Positions 44,372 to 55,696 of a stretch of DNA of 64,000 bases are shown here, piece by piece. The notes beneath the pieces were generated by a model. It ran no database searches. It saw nothing but the letters and a program-made list of their open reading frames with translations, and had not been told where the DNA came from. Source of the stretch: Ralstonia condita. GTDB taxonomy: Bacteria > Pseudomonadota > Gammaproteobacteria > Burkholderiales > Burkholderiaceae. The translations under genes and the position numbers were made by a program. The stretch lies in the NCBI RefSeq assembly GCF_958405655.1, contig NZ_CATYWO010000001.1, positions 744,001 to 808,000 of the forward strand, in the 5' to 3' direction. The number at the start of each line of letters is the position of its first letter. The stretch's first letter is position 1.

Positions 44372-44395
44372 GAAAAAGCCACCCGAAGGTGGCTT
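44372..44395 (-). terminator. rho-independent terminator of the DUF2863 gene
   Basis: On the minus strand the 8-bp stem AAGCCACC/GGTGGCTT with a four-base loop is followed by five T. It lies 19 bp after the stop codon at 44414. Confidence 0.88.
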
Positions 44396-44413
44396 GCGTC
44401 GCGGTACGGCACC

Positions 44414-45625
44414 TCAGTGGAACAGGGGCTGCTGTGTGGGTGCGTCTTCCGGCATTTCTGCGTGAACGATCTCGGCCGAGCGATCCGCATACAGCGGCGC
44501 GCCGCAGTCTTCACAGTACTCAGGCTCGAACAGCTGGCCGTGGCGGAAGATGTCTTCGATGCCGCAAGCGCGCAGTTCGTCGCAGATCTGCTCCAGCGGG
44601 CTGCCGGGCTCGCCCTCGGCGGCAACGTCCGTGGCGCCGCCATCGCGACCGTAGACCGGCCAGACGATGCCATAGATGAGGTCTTTCTCTCCGCGCACCG
44701 TGAAAGCGACGCGGTATTCCTCGATCTGCTCTTCGCCGAATGCGCCGATGATGGCCGCAAAGCGGTTGGCCGGCATGTCCAGGGCGCCTTGCAGATAGTT
44801 GACGGCTGCGCGCACCGTGAGCGGACGGATGCGCTTGTCGGATTCGCGGCAGGACAGGAAGAATGCGTCCGGCAGCAGCAGATCGAACTCGCAGCCGGGC
44901 ATCAGCGTGGAGATCGTCGGCGTGACCTGCTCGCGCCATTGTTCGAGACACGCTGAACGCTCGGCATGGTGTTCCTTGGCGTCTTCCTGCCAGCGGAACA
45001 GCGGCTGGCCATGCTGGGCCACGACAATGGCCAGCAGGTAGCGCGGGTCGGCCAGGATGGGCGCGGTCTCGGGCATGTCGCGCAGGTCGACCTTGGCTGG
45101 CTGACCCGACAGCGCATACGCGGCCAGCTTGTGTGTCAGCGCGAAGGTATCGGAATGCGTGCGCGGAAGCTGATCGATGCTGTACAGATAAGGCGCCAGC
45201 GCCACGCGGGCATTGGACGCCATCACATGGGCCTGCAGGTGGACCTGCAGCGTCTGCGCAAGCTCGGGCTTGATGGTGCCCGACGGAATCATGTAGCGCG
45301 TGTGTGCGAGGACGGGCGCAGCAATCAGCAACGCGTCGTATTCGACGCCGCCCGAGCTGATCACTGCCGACTCGGCCAACGTCTCGGCCTGCTCTGCCAG
45401 CACGTCAGAGGCCTCTTCATTGTGCTTGAAGAGGTGCTCGAGTGCGGCGTCGAGCGCGGTCTGGCTGCCATTCTTGAGCAGCCGGGAGAGGCGTTCGGAC
45501 AGCCTTTGTTCCCAGTAGACGTCTTCGATGCGGCTGCCGGACGCATCGAGCGCCAGGGCATCGGCGACGAGCCGTTCTGCATCGGGGGAAAGACGTTGGG
45601 GAGCCTTGGAGCGGAATCCTGCCAT
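44414..45625 (-). CDS. DUF2863 family protein
   Basis: 403 residues from the ATG at 45625. A soluble protein starting MAGFRSKAPQRLSPDAERLV. The C-terminal part has FLSCRESDKRIRPLTVRAAV, then a possible zinc-binding pair YCEDCGAPLYADRSAEIVH near residue 375. The length and these features fit DUF2863, a family largely confined to Burkholderiales with no known function. The frame is open to 46126, but the N-terminus chosen gives a protein of normal composition. It has a terminator of its own. Confidence 0.8.
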   Translation of the reverse strand: MAGFRSKAPQRLSPDAERLVADALALDASGSRIEDVYWEQRLSERLSRLLKNGSQTALDAALEHLFKHNEEASDVLAEQAETLAESAVISSGGVEYDALLIAAPVLAHTRYMIPSGTIKPELAQTLQVHLQAHVMASNARVALAPYLYSIDQLPRTHSDTFALTHKLAAYALSGQPAKVDLRDMPETAPILADPRYLLAIVVAQHGQPLFRWQEDAKEHHAERSACLEQWREQVTPTISTLMPGCEFDLLLPDAFFLSCRESDKRIRPLTVRAAVNYLQGALDMPANRFAAIIGAFGEEQIEEYRVAFTVRGEKDLIYGIVWPVYGRDGGATDVAAEGEPGSPLEQICDELRACGIEDIFRHGQLFEPEYCEDCGAPLYADRSAEIVHAEMPEDAPTQQPLFH

Positions 45626-45707
45626 GCTGTGCCGTACCGGTCGATTGGAAAGAAGGGGCGTTATTTTACCCTTGGACGCAGCTGCCCGACGCTTTATCGG
45701 CGAAAGC

Positions 45708-45980
45708 CTAGGGTTTGACTGGGGGTGCCGATGCTTCGGTTGCGGTATCGCGCGTCGTGCGCGGTGCCGAGGTGGCAACAGGTTCCGATGCGGCCGGAAT
45801 GCTGGCCGGGGCACTGGCAGTTGCTGCGGAAGCGGGTGCGTTGCCCGGCGGTGGTGCCAGGGCGGTTGCTCCGGGCGTCGCAGTCGATGCCGGTGCCCGC
45901 GTATCGGTTTGCGGCGCCTTGAACACGATATAGAACACGGCGGCCGCAACGACGAGTAGGGCGAGGACCACTTTGGACAT
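45708..45980 (-). CDS. small single-span membrane protein with Ala/Pro/Thr-rich tail
   Basis: 90 residues. MSKVVLALLVVAAAVFYIVF is a membrane anchor (residues 3-20), and the rest is a low-complexity Ala/Pro/Thr/Ser tail, likely periplasmic. GAGCTTCGCACCC before the ATG gives a modest ribosome-binding site. No function can be assigned. It lies 82 bp before the DUF2863 gene on the same strand and after the acnA terminator. Confidence 0.65.
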   Translation of the reverse strand: MSKVVLALLVVAAAVFYIVFKAPQTDTRAPASTATPGATALAPPPGNAPASAATASAPASIPAASEPVATSAPRTTRDTATEASAPPVKP

Positions 45981-46126
45981 GGGTGCGAAGCTCCTGCGGA
46001 TGAATCGTCAGAGATGAACCGGACGGCTGCGCGGATCACGGAGAACTGCGCCGCGCGGTACTCGGCACACTCTACCAAAGCGCGCCTGCGGATTGGGCCC
46101 TCGTCATCACGTTTGATTCGCAGCAA

Positions 46127-46156
46127 TAAAAAAAGCCGGCTCCGAAGAGCCGGCTT
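46127..46156 (-). terminator. rho-independent terminator of acnA
   Basis: On the minus strand the 10-bp stem AAGCCGGCTC/GAGCCGGCTT with a four-base loop is followed by seven T. It lies 27 bp after the acnA stop. Confidence 0.92.
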
Positions 46157-46183
46157 CCGGTCTGCTGCAGCGCAGCCGGCAGC

Positions 46184-48889
<2,706 letters not shown>

Positions 48890-48960
48890 GGCATGGCTCC
48901 AAGGCTCAAGGATGCGCGGGGCGCCGAAGCGACCGTTGCGGATACATCAAATCGACAGAA

Positions 48961-50412
48961 TCAAATCACGTACAAATCGACATACTCGTTGACCGGCATG
49001 GCTTCCAGCGCTTTCTGGTCCAATGACACACGCAGGATGGCCTCCTGCTGCCTGTCCGGAAAACGGCGGGCCAGGTTGCTCCGGAACTTCTCGACCAGCA
49101 GCGGCATGCCTTCCTTGCGACGCCGCTTGTGGCCGATCGGGTACTCCACCACGACTTCCTTGAGCGCCGTGCCATCCCTGAACTGGATGGTGATGCCATT
49201 GGCGATCGAGCGCTTTCCGGGGTCGTGGTAATCCTGGGTGAACTGCTTGTCTTCGACGCAGACGATCTTCTTGCGCAACACATCGATGCGCGGGTCGCGG
49301 GCGACGTGGTCTTCGTAGTCCTCAGCCCTCAGGTGGCCAAAGATCAGGGGCACGGCGACCATGTACTGGATGCAGTGGTCGCGGTCGGCCGGGTTGTTCA
49401 GTGGGCCTTGCTTGTCGATGATGCGGATCGCCGCTTCGTGCGTGCGGATCGTGACCCGTTCGATGTCATCCACGGTCCTGCCGGCCTTGGCAAGGGCCGT
49501 GTGCAGCGTCATGGCGGCTTCGGCGGCAGTCTGCGCGTGGAATTCTGCCGGGAAGCTGATCTTGAACAGCACGTTCTCCATCACGTACGTGCCGTACTTG
49601 CGCTGGAACTTGAACGGCCGCCCCTTGAAGGACACATCGTAGAAGCCCCAGCCTTTTGCGGTGAGAGCGGAGGGGTAGCCCATCTCGCCGGTCCTGGCAA
49701 TGAGTGCGAGGCGCACGCCGCGGCTGGTCGCGTCACCTGCCGCCCAGGATTTGCGGCTTCCGGTATTCGGCGCGTGGCGGTAAGTGCGCAGCGCCTGGCC
49801 GTCCACCCATGCCAGCGACACGGCATTGATGAGTTCCTCGCGTGACAGCCCGAGCAGTTGCCCGACCACCGCGGTGGTGGCGACCTTGACCAGTACAACG
49901 TGGTCCAGTCCTACCAGATTGAATGCGTTCTCGAGCGCGATGCAGCCCTGGATTTCGTGGGCGCGGATCATCGCGGTGAGCACGTCGCGCATGACGAGCG
50001 GCGCTTTGCCTCCGGCAATGTTCGTGCGGGACAGCCAGTCGGCCACCGCCAGGATGCCACCGAGGTTGTCCGACGGATGGCCCCATTCGGCTGCCAGCCA
50101 CGTGTCGTTGAAATCCAGCCAGCGGATCATGGCGCCGATATTGAAGGCCGCCTGCACCGGATCGAGCTGGAATGGCGTGCCCGGAATCTTCGCGCCGTTG
50201 GGCACGATGGTTCCGGGTACGATGGGCCCCAGGAGCTTGGTGCACGCCGGATAGGACAGCGCCTCCAGCCCGCAGCCCAAGGTGTCGATCAGGCAATGGC
50301 GGGCCGTATCGTAGGCCGCCTTGCTGGCGAGCTTGGACGCTGTCACGTAGTCGACGATGTCGACGATGACTTTGTCGGGCTTCGGGCGGATGTTTGCAAT
50401 CGGCGCGGACAT
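48961..50412 (-). CDS. prpD: 2-methylcitrate dehydratase
   Basis: 483 residues, the PrpD size (MmgE/PrpD fold). It dehydrates 2-methylcitrate to 2-methyl-cis-aconitate in propionate breakdown, and in many bacteria also makes citrate-to-aconitate activity. Visible features are IVDYVTASKLASKAAYDTAR, CLIDTLGCGLEALSYPACTK, IRWLDFNDTWLAAEWGHPSD and the closing KRRRKEGMPLLVEKFRSNL. It is separated from acnA by 71 bp on the same strand. The gene for methylcitrate synthase (prpC) is not adjacent. Confidence 0.93.
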   Translation of the reverse strand: MSAPIANIRPKPDKVIVDIVDYVTASKLASKAAYDTARHCLIDTLGCGLEALSYPACTKLLGPIVPGTIVPNGAKIPGTPFQLDPVQAAFNIGAMIRWLDFNDTWLAAEWGHPSDNLGGILAVADWLSRTNIAGGKAPLVMRDVLTAMIRAHEIQGCIALENAFNLVGLDHVVLVKVATTAVVGQLLGLSREELINAVSLAWVDGQALRTYRHAPNTGSRKSWAAGDATSRGVRLALIARTGEMGYPSALTAKGWGFYDVSFKGRPFKFQRKYGTYVMENVLFKISFPAEFHAQTAAEAAMTLHTALAKAGRTVDDIERVTIRTHEAAIRIIDKQGPLNNPADRDHCIQYMVAVPLIFGHLRAEDYEDHVARDPRIDVLRKKIVCVEDKQFTQDYHDPGKRSIANGITIQFRDGTALKEVVVEYPIGHKRRRKEGMPLLVEKFRSNLARRFPDRQQEAILRVSLDQKALEAMPVNEYVDLYVI

Positions 50413-50447
50413 GGGCAGTTCCTGTCGGCCCCTGGCGATAGTGCGCG

Positions 50448-51014
50448 TTACTGCTTGGCCGGTTGAGCCGCGTCAGGCGACGGGGCCGGAGCCGGAGCCG
50501 GAGCCGGAGCGGGGGTCGCATTGTCCTGCAGCATGAGCGGCAGGCCCGCAGGAGCACGCAGCGCGCCGGCTTGCGTCGGAGCCGGTGCGCCGGCGGCCAT
50601 TGCGGCAGTCTGGCATTCGTCGGCCAGACGGTGGCCCTCATTGTGGTCGAACAGCATGGCCTTGGCAGGGATCACCACCAGGTCCAGCCCGGACTTCTGA
50701 TCGAAATAGCGGTCGGCGCCCGTATGCGTCATCTGGCGCGGCAACTGGTAGTTCTTGCCCTTCCAGAACATGGTGATGACCTGGTCACGCGCCATGTCGC
50801 CCTTCAGGTACATCTCGTTGCCGAGCTCGCATTTCCATTCCACGCCTTCCGGCTTGACGGCAGCAACCGGGGGTGCCTTCTTGGCGATCTTCTTCCTGGC
50901 GTGCGCCTTCTTCTTGGCAGCCGGTTTTGCCGTGGTCGGGCTCTGGGCCGTCGCGTACTGCGATACAGCCAGCGAGAGAACGCCGGCACAGGCGCCCACG
51001 ATGAACTTGTTCAT
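50448..51014 (-). CDS. exported protein with MliC-like core
   Basis: 188 residues from the ATG at 51014. A signal peptide (MNKFIVGACAGVLSLAVSQY, cut near ATAQ) is followed by a Lys/Ala-rich basic stretch. The core has two Cys, in WKCELGNEMYLKG and GHRLADECQTA. Between them lies the TGADRYFDQKSGLDLVVIP segment, reminiscent of the SASGARY-type loop of MliC lysozyme inhibitors. It ends in an Ala/Pro repeat tail. The MliC-like reading is a distant pattern match. It sits between prpB and prpD, where its role is unclear. Confidence 0.7.
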   Translation of the reverse strand: MNKFIVGACAGVLSLAVSQYATAQSPTTAKPAAKKKAHARKKIAKKAPPVAAVKPEGVEWKCELGNEMYLKGDMARDQVITMFWKGKNYQLPRQMTHTGADRYFDQKSGLDLVVIPAKAMLFDHNEGHRLADECQTAAMAAGAPAPTQAGALRAPAGLPLMLQDNATPAPAPAPAPAPSPDAAQPAKQ

Positions 51015-51257
51015 AAATTTCCTTCCGAAAGACTGGTCAGGGGTGGCGGCCGCCCGGGGCCGGAATGCCAGGGCTTGGCGCACGCCGGCCGGTATTTTGA
51101 CCGATTTGTTCGCCGCACCCAACGGTCTGTTACACGACGATGCAAGCTGTCCACCAAATGAGGGAGACCTGCCATCTGCTGCCGGGTATTGCGGGGCAAC
51201 CCGCCCCCTGCTCTGCGCCTTCGGTGCTCCTTGTCGGTGTTGATCGATCTGCCAGAC

Positions 51258-52154
51258 TTAGCTGCGGTTCTGCGCGAACAGCGCGTCCAGCTTGGCTTCG
51301 TATTCGTGGTAGCCGATGCTGTCGTAGAGTTCCATGCGCGTTTGCATGGTGTCGACGACATTCTTCTGCGTGCCGTCGCGACGAATGGCGGCATAGACGT
51401 TCTCGGCAGCCTTGTTCATGGCGCGGAAGGCCGAGAGCGGATACAGGATCATCGAGACGCCCACGGAGGCCAGTTCATCGCGCGTGAACAGCGGCGTCTG
51501 GCCAAACTCGGTGATGTTGGCCAGCACCGGCACTTTGACGGCGTCAACGAACCGGCGGTACATCGACAGGTCCGTCATCGCTTCGGGAAAGATCGCGTCC
51601 GCGCCCGCTTCGACACAGGCTACGGCGCGTTCCAGGACGCGGTCAAAGCCCTCGACCGCCAGCGCGTCGGTGCGAGCCATGACAACGAAAGCCTCATCGG
51701 TGCGCGCATCGACAGCGGCCTTGATGCGGTCAACCATCTCGTCCTTCGAGACGATTTCCTTGTTCGGCCGATGTCCGCAGCGCTTGGCCCCCACTTGATC
51801 TTCGATGTGCATGGCGGCCGCGCCGAACTTGATCAACGACTTGGTCGTGCGCGCCACGTTGAAGGCGGAGGCCCCAAAGCCGGTATCGACGTCAACCAGC
51901 AGCGGTACGTCGCACACGTCGGTGATACGGCGCACGTCGGTCAGGACGTCGTCGAGGCCGGAGATGCCCAGATCGGGCAAGCCCAGCGATCCTGCCGCCA
52001 CGCCGCCGCCTGACAGGTAGATCGCCCGATAGCCGGCGCGCTTGGCCAGTAGCGCATGGTTGGCGTTGATCGTGCCGACAATCTGCAGCGGCGATTCTTC
52101 GGCCAGCGCATGGCGGAAGCGCGCGCCTGCGCTGGATTGCGTATCGGATGTCAT
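51258..52154 (-). CDS. prpB: 2-methylisocitrate lyase
   Basis: 298 residues. The isocitrate-lyase-superfamily signature KRCGH is at 124-128 (GAKRCGHRPNKEIV). GAINANHALLAKRAGYRAIY-like segments, VPLLVDVDTGFG (metal-binding Asp) and the C-terminal YHEYEAKLDALFAQNRS match PrpB. It splits 2-methylisocitrate into pyruvate and succinate; succinate can feed the sdh enzymes encoded 4 kb away. It shares the strand with prpD and acnA, but prpC is not here. Confidence 0.93.
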   Translation of the reverse strand: MTSDTQSSAGARFRHALAEESPLQIVGTINANHALLAKRAGYRAIYLSGGGVAAGSLGLPDLGISGLDDVLTDVRRITDVCDVPLLVDVDTGFGASAFNVARTTKSLIKFGAAAMHIEDQVGAKRCGHRPNKEIVSKDEMVDRIKAAVDARTDEAFVVMARTDALAVEGFDRVLERAVACVEAGADAIFPEAMTDLSMYRRFVDAVKVPVLANITEFGQTPLFTRDELASVGVSMILYPLSAFRAMNKAAENVYAAIRRDGTQKNVVDTMQTRMELYDSIGYHEYEAKLDALFAQNRS

Positions 52155-52184
52155 GGCAACTCTCCTCTCAATGCGATGGCTGCA

Positions 52185-53165
52185 TCATGCGAAGAAGCGC
52201 GATGCGGCACTGACCGGCATTTCCACTCCCGTGGTGTGTGCACGTTGAAGCACCGCCCACCAGTAGCGGTAACTGGCCCGATCGTGCAGGCGTCCTTCGT
52301 GCTGGATCGGTCCCCAGGAGGCGTCCTGTGCAGCCCCCAGGATGGCCGCAGCCTGGATCACTTCGTCATGCGACGGGCGGAATGCCTGCACGATCGGTTC
52401 GATCTGGTCGGGGTGGATGCTCCACTTGCGCAGATAGCCGAATGCGTTGCGTGCCCGCGCGGCGTCGGTGCCCGCGCGATCCGGGTGCCTGATATCGGTG
52501 CTGACATTGTGCGACGGCACCTTGCCATGCGCATGGCATGCAGCAGAGATGTCCACCAAGGCGCGCCGGATCAGCGGATGTTCAAATTGCTCCGGCGAGC
52601 CCATCGCCGCGCCTGGAATCGCGCCGTTGTGCGCAGACACGAAGTCCATCAGCCCGAAGCTCAGGCACTCCACTTGCACCAGCGATGCGATGTCGAACAC
52701 CTGCGCCAACGCGCCATGCGTTTCGATCAGCACATGGATCGGCAGGTGTCGCGCAATTCCGGCCGCACGCGCGGCCTGGTTCACGCGGTCGGTGACGCGC
52801 GCGACTTCCACCACGTCGCGCACTTTCGGCACGGTCACATAGGCAAGACGGCTGCCTGCCTGGCCGATGAGGATGTCGACGTCCTGCGTCCACGCATCGT
52901 GATTCGGATCGTGAATGCGCACGCCCACGCGATTGAAGTGGTTATCGTCGCTGTTGATCAGCGCGGCGGCCAGTTCGGCATGCTCGCGCTCGCGGCCGAC
53001 GGCGGCGCCATCTTCGCAGTCAAACGTGATGTCGAAAACGGGACCAAGGGCTTGTTGCAGCGCGAGCGATTTGCGCATCAGCTTTTCCGCGCCAGCATAG
53101 TGGTCGCAGACGGGCAATTGGGCAGGAACGGTGTCGTCCTGGAACAAAACCTCGGTGGGGTGCAC
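52185..53165 (-). CDS. HpcH/HpaI aldolase/citrate lyase family protein (CitE-like)
   Basis: 326 residues. The TIM-barrel CitE/malyl-CoA lyase fold is seen in the acidic metal site FDITFDCEDGAAVGREREHA, VGVRIHDPNHDAWTQDVDIL, and LPIHVLIETHGALAQVFDIA with the catalytic Glu. AFGYLRKWSIHPDQIEPIVQ near the end is family-typical. Enzymes of this group split or form malyl-CoA, citramalyl-CoA or related thioesters, or hydrolyse malyl-CoA. It precedes prpB by 30 bp in the same operon and follows mdh, so a C4/C5 hydroxyacyl-CoA substrate is likely. The exact reaction is not determined. Confidence 0.85.
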   Translation of the reverse strand: MHPTEVLFQDDTVPAQLPVCDHYAGAEKLMRKSLALQQALGPVFDITFDCEDGAAVGREREHAELAAALINSDDNHFNRVGVRIHDPNHDAWTQDVDILIGQAGSRLAYVTVPKVRDVVEVARVTDRVNQAARAAGIARHLPIHVLIETHGALAQVFDIASLVQVECLSFGLMDFVSAHNGAIPGAAMGSPEQFEHPLIRRALVDISAACHAHGKVPSHNVSTDIRHPDRAGTDAARARNAFGYLRKWSIHPDQIEPIVQAFRPSHDEVIQAAAILGAAQDASWGPIQHEGRLHDRASYRYWWAVLQRAHTTGVEMPVSAASRFFA

Positions 53166-53210
53166 GGCGTTTCTATCAGATTGGCGGCGCTTGCGGCGCC
53201 TTCCAGATGC

Positions 53211-53250
53211 AAAAAAAACCGGAGGGTTCGTTGGCGATCCGCTCCGGTTT
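53211..53250 (-). terminator. rho-independent terminator of mdh
   Basis: On the minus strand the 9-bp stem AAACCGGAG/CTCCGGTTT with a 17-nt loop is followed by eight T. It lies 18 bp after the mdh stop and separates mdh from the CitE-like gene. Confidence 0.85.
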
Positions 53251-53268
53251 CTCTTCAGGTCATGCGAC

Positions 53269-54258
53269 TCAGCCCAGCAGGTGCTTCACGCCATCTTGCT
53301 CTTCCTGCAGTTCCTTGAGCGTGATGTTGATCTTGCCCTGGCTGTACTCGTCGATCTCCAGGCCTTGTACGATTTCGTACTTGCCGTTGGCGGTCGTGAC
53401 CGGGAAGCCGAACATGACGTCCTTCGGAATGCCGTATTCGCCGTTCGACGGGATACCCATGGTGACGATCTTGCCGTTGGTGCCGAGCACCCAGTCACGC
53501 ACGTGATCGATGGCAGCGTTGGCGGCCGAAGCGGCCGACGACAGGCCGCGCGCTTCGATGATGGCGGCGCCGCGCTTGCCAACGGTCGGCAGGAACACGT
53601 CGTTGTTCCACACCGGGTCGTTGATCATGTCCTTGACGCTCTTGCCCTCGATCGTGGCGTAGCGGTAGTCGGCGTACATCGTCGGGCTGTGGTTGCCCCA
53701 CACGAACAGCTTCTCGATGCTCGACACCGGCTTGCCGGTCTTGGCGGCAATCTGCGACAGGGCACGGTTGTGGTCCAGGCGCAGCATTGCGGTGAAGTTC
53801 TCGCGGGGCAGATCCGGCGCCGACTTCATGGCGATGTAGGCGTTCGTGTTGGCCGGGTTGCCGACCACCAGCACCTTGACGTTGCGCGAGGCGACGGCAT
53901 TCAGGGCCTTGCCCTGTGCCGTGAAGATCTGCGCGTTGGCCGACAGGAGGTCCTTGCGCTCCATGCCCGGGCCGCGGGGGCGGGCGCCCACCAGCAGGGC
54001 AACGTCGGCGTCCTTGAAGGCAGTCATCGGGTCGGAGTGGGCTTCCATGCCGGCCAGCAGCGGGAAGGCGCAGTCTTCGATCTCCATCATCACGCCCTTG
54101 AGCGCCTTTTGGGCCTTCTCATCGGGGATTTCCAGCAGTTGCAGGATGACGGGTTGATCCTTGCCCAGCATTTCGCCGGCAGCGATGCGGAACAGCAGGG
54201 CGTAACCAATCTGTCCAGCAGCGCCGGTCACTGCGACGCGCATGGGTGCTTTTGCCAT
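53269..54258 (-). CDS. mdh: malate dehydrogenase
   Basis: 329 residues from the ATG at 54258 (GGAGAGTTCTC precedes it). The NAD-binding motif VAVTGAAGQIGYALLFRIAA is at the N-terminus, with the dehydrogenase motifs LLVGARPRGPGMERKDLLSA, VVGNPANTNAYIAMK and the catalytic His in WGNHSPTMYADYRYA. It oxidises malate to oxaloacetate in the TCA cycle. The gene diverges from the GntR regulator; a 16-bp palindrome lies between them. Confidence 0.96.
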   Translation of the reverse strand: MAKAPMRVAVTGAAGQIGYALLFRIAAGEMLGKDQPVILQLLEIPDEKAQKALKGVMMEIEDCAFPLLAGMEAHSDPMTAFKDADVALLVGARPRGPGMERKDLLSANAQIFTAQGKALNAVASRNVKVLVVGNPANTNAYIAMKSAPDLPRENFTAMLRLDHNRALSQIAAKTGKPVSSIEKLFVWGNHSPTMYADYRYATIEGKSVKDMINDPVWNNDVFLPTVGKRGAAIIEARGLSSAASAANAAIDHVRDWVLGTNGKIVTMGIPSNGEYGIPKDVMFGFPVTTANGKYEIVQGLEIDEYSQGKINITLKELQEEQDGVKHLLG

Positions 54259-54624
54259 GAGAACTCTCCAAACGGTAGTGAAAAGCGGATCGCACTGCGC
54301 AGGGCGCGCACCCTTGGCAGGATGGCGGCGCAGCTGCGCGGGCATCGCCGACGCATGCCACTGCCTCATGGATCTCATGGGGTAGCCGGCCCGGAATCGG
54401 CAAGAACTTCGCAGTTTACTGCGTCCGCATGACGAAGTGGAAACACCCTGGCGCGTGTGCGTGAACCCTCGCTGTGACCAGTGTGAAACCGCTCGTCCGG
54501 AACAGGCGCGAGTGTAGGGGTGCCCTGATGTGAAAGTCAATCAATCTTCTGTCTTATATAAGACATAAGACATTCTATAAACGGGCTGGACGCGTCCGTG
54601 GCTTTTGTGGTGAAATCGGCAGTT
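54259..54624. other. mdh-GntR intergenic region
   Basis: 366 bp without a gene. It holds the 16-bp palindrome described separately at 54550-54565 plus a further ATAAGACAT direct copy right after it. The rest shows no hairpin, repeat or credible small frame that I can support. Frames extending mdh upstream into it lack family similarity. Confidence 0.6.
54550..54565. promoter_or_regulatory. 16-bp palindrome, probable GntR operator
   Basis: TGTCTTATATAAGACA is a perfect 16-bp palindrome, followed 2 bp later by a repeat of its right half (ATAAGACAT). It is A/T-rich inside a GC-rich genome and lies 60 bp before the GntR gene and about 290 bp before mdh. The GT-N-AC edges fit operators of the GntR/HutC group. 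Autoregulation and control of mdh or sdh are inferred. Confidence 0.65.
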
Positions 54625-55437
54625 ATGTCGAGTCCCTCCAGCCCTCCATCTGCCGTCGTGCCGCCCGCTACTGGCGCGGACGTCGGTATGTCGCCTGCAT
54701 CAGCGGGCGCGGGGGCGGGCTCACCCACCTTCAGTCCGCTCTATCAGCAGATCAAGACACTGATCCTGAAAAGCCTCCAGACCGGCGAGTGGAAGCCGGG
54801 CGAGATGATTCCCAGCGAGATGGAGCTGGCGGCGCGTTACAAGGTGAGCCAGGGCACCGTACGCAAGGCGATCGATGAGTTGGCGGCCGAAAATCTGGTC
54901 GCTCGCCGTCAGGGCAAGGGCACGTTCGTTACGACGCATTACGAAGAAGGCGTGCAATTCCGCTTCTTGCGCCTGATGCCGGAGCAGGGTGAGCAACACT
55001 ACCCGAGCAGCCGCGTGCTGGAATGCAAGCGTATGCGGGCGCCGGCCGAAATCGCGCGCCTGCTCGAGCTGAAGGCCGGTGACAGCGTCGTGCAGATCCG
55101 CCGCGTGTTGTTCTTTTCCGGCGAGCCGACCGTGTTCGAGGAAATCTGGCTGCCAGGAATCAGCTTCAAGGGGTTGACCGCCGAAAAGCTGACCGAGTGG
55201 AAAGGGCCGATGTACGCGTTCTTCGAGGCGGAATTCGGTGTGCGCATGCTGCGTGCTACCGAGCACATTCGTGCTGTCGCCGCTGATGCGGCCACGGCGG
55301 AGCTGTTGTCCGTGACGACCGGGTCGCCGTTGCTGTCGGTGGAGCGTGTCTCGCACACATTCGGCGATAGACCCGTGGAGTTGCGCCGTGGGCTGTACGT
55401 CACCACGCGGCATTACTACCAGAATGACCTGAGTTGA
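54625..55437 (+). CDS. GntR family transcriptional regulator with UTRA domain (HutC type)
   Basis: 270 residues from the ATG at 54625; a GTG at 54598 would add nine. A Ser/Pro/Ala-rich leader of about 30 residues is followed by the winged-helix domain (PGEMIPSEMELAARYKVSQG, TVRKAIDELAAENLVARRQG) and the UTRA ligand domain (from about residue 115; SVVQIRRVLFFSGEPTVFEE). UTRA domains bind small metabolites. The position between mdh and sdhCDAB suggests control of TCA genes. It may be autoregulated at the palindrome upstream. Confidence 0.92.
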   Translation: MSSPSSPPSAVVPPATGADVGMSPASAGAGAGSPTFSPLYQQIKTLILKSLQTGEWKPGEMIPSEMELAARYKVSQGTVRKAIDELAAENLVARRQGKGTFVTTHYEEGVQFRFLRLMPEQGEQHYPSSRVLECKRMRAPAEIARLLELKAGDSVVQIRRVLFFSGEPTVFEEIWLPGISFKGLTAEKLTEWKGPMYAFFEAEFGVRMLRATEHIRAVAADAATAELLSVTTGSPLLSVERVSHTFGDRPVELRRGLYVTTRHYYQNDLS

Positions 55438-55441
55438 CTAC

Positions 55442-55487
55442 GCGCCGCCGGGCCTGATTGATGCGGGTTCGGCGGCGCTTTGATTTG
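55442..55487 (+). terminator. terminator after the GntR gene
   Basis: A 9-bp stem GCGCCGCCG/CGGCGGCGC with a 19-nt loop is followed by CTTTGATTTG, 5 bp after the GntR stop. It separates the regulator from the sdh operon. The 200 bp from 55488 to 55696 carry the sdh promoter region; I see TAAAAT at 55636 as a possible -10. Confidence 0.65.
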
Positions 55488-55696
55488 TGGGTTGCGCAAC
55501 AGCGCATTGCGCGCCATGAAGGCTGTGTAGAGAAGACAATCGCCCCCGTTTGCGCCAATGGCGGCAGGGGGCAGGATGCACAAAGAACGGGGCGCTGCGC
55601 GGGAAATTATTGGTGCGCTGCGCAACGAAAGCGCGCTAAAATCTTGCGGATTTTTGCAAAGCAGTTTTGTTTGTTGATTAGCCAATGGGGTCTGAC

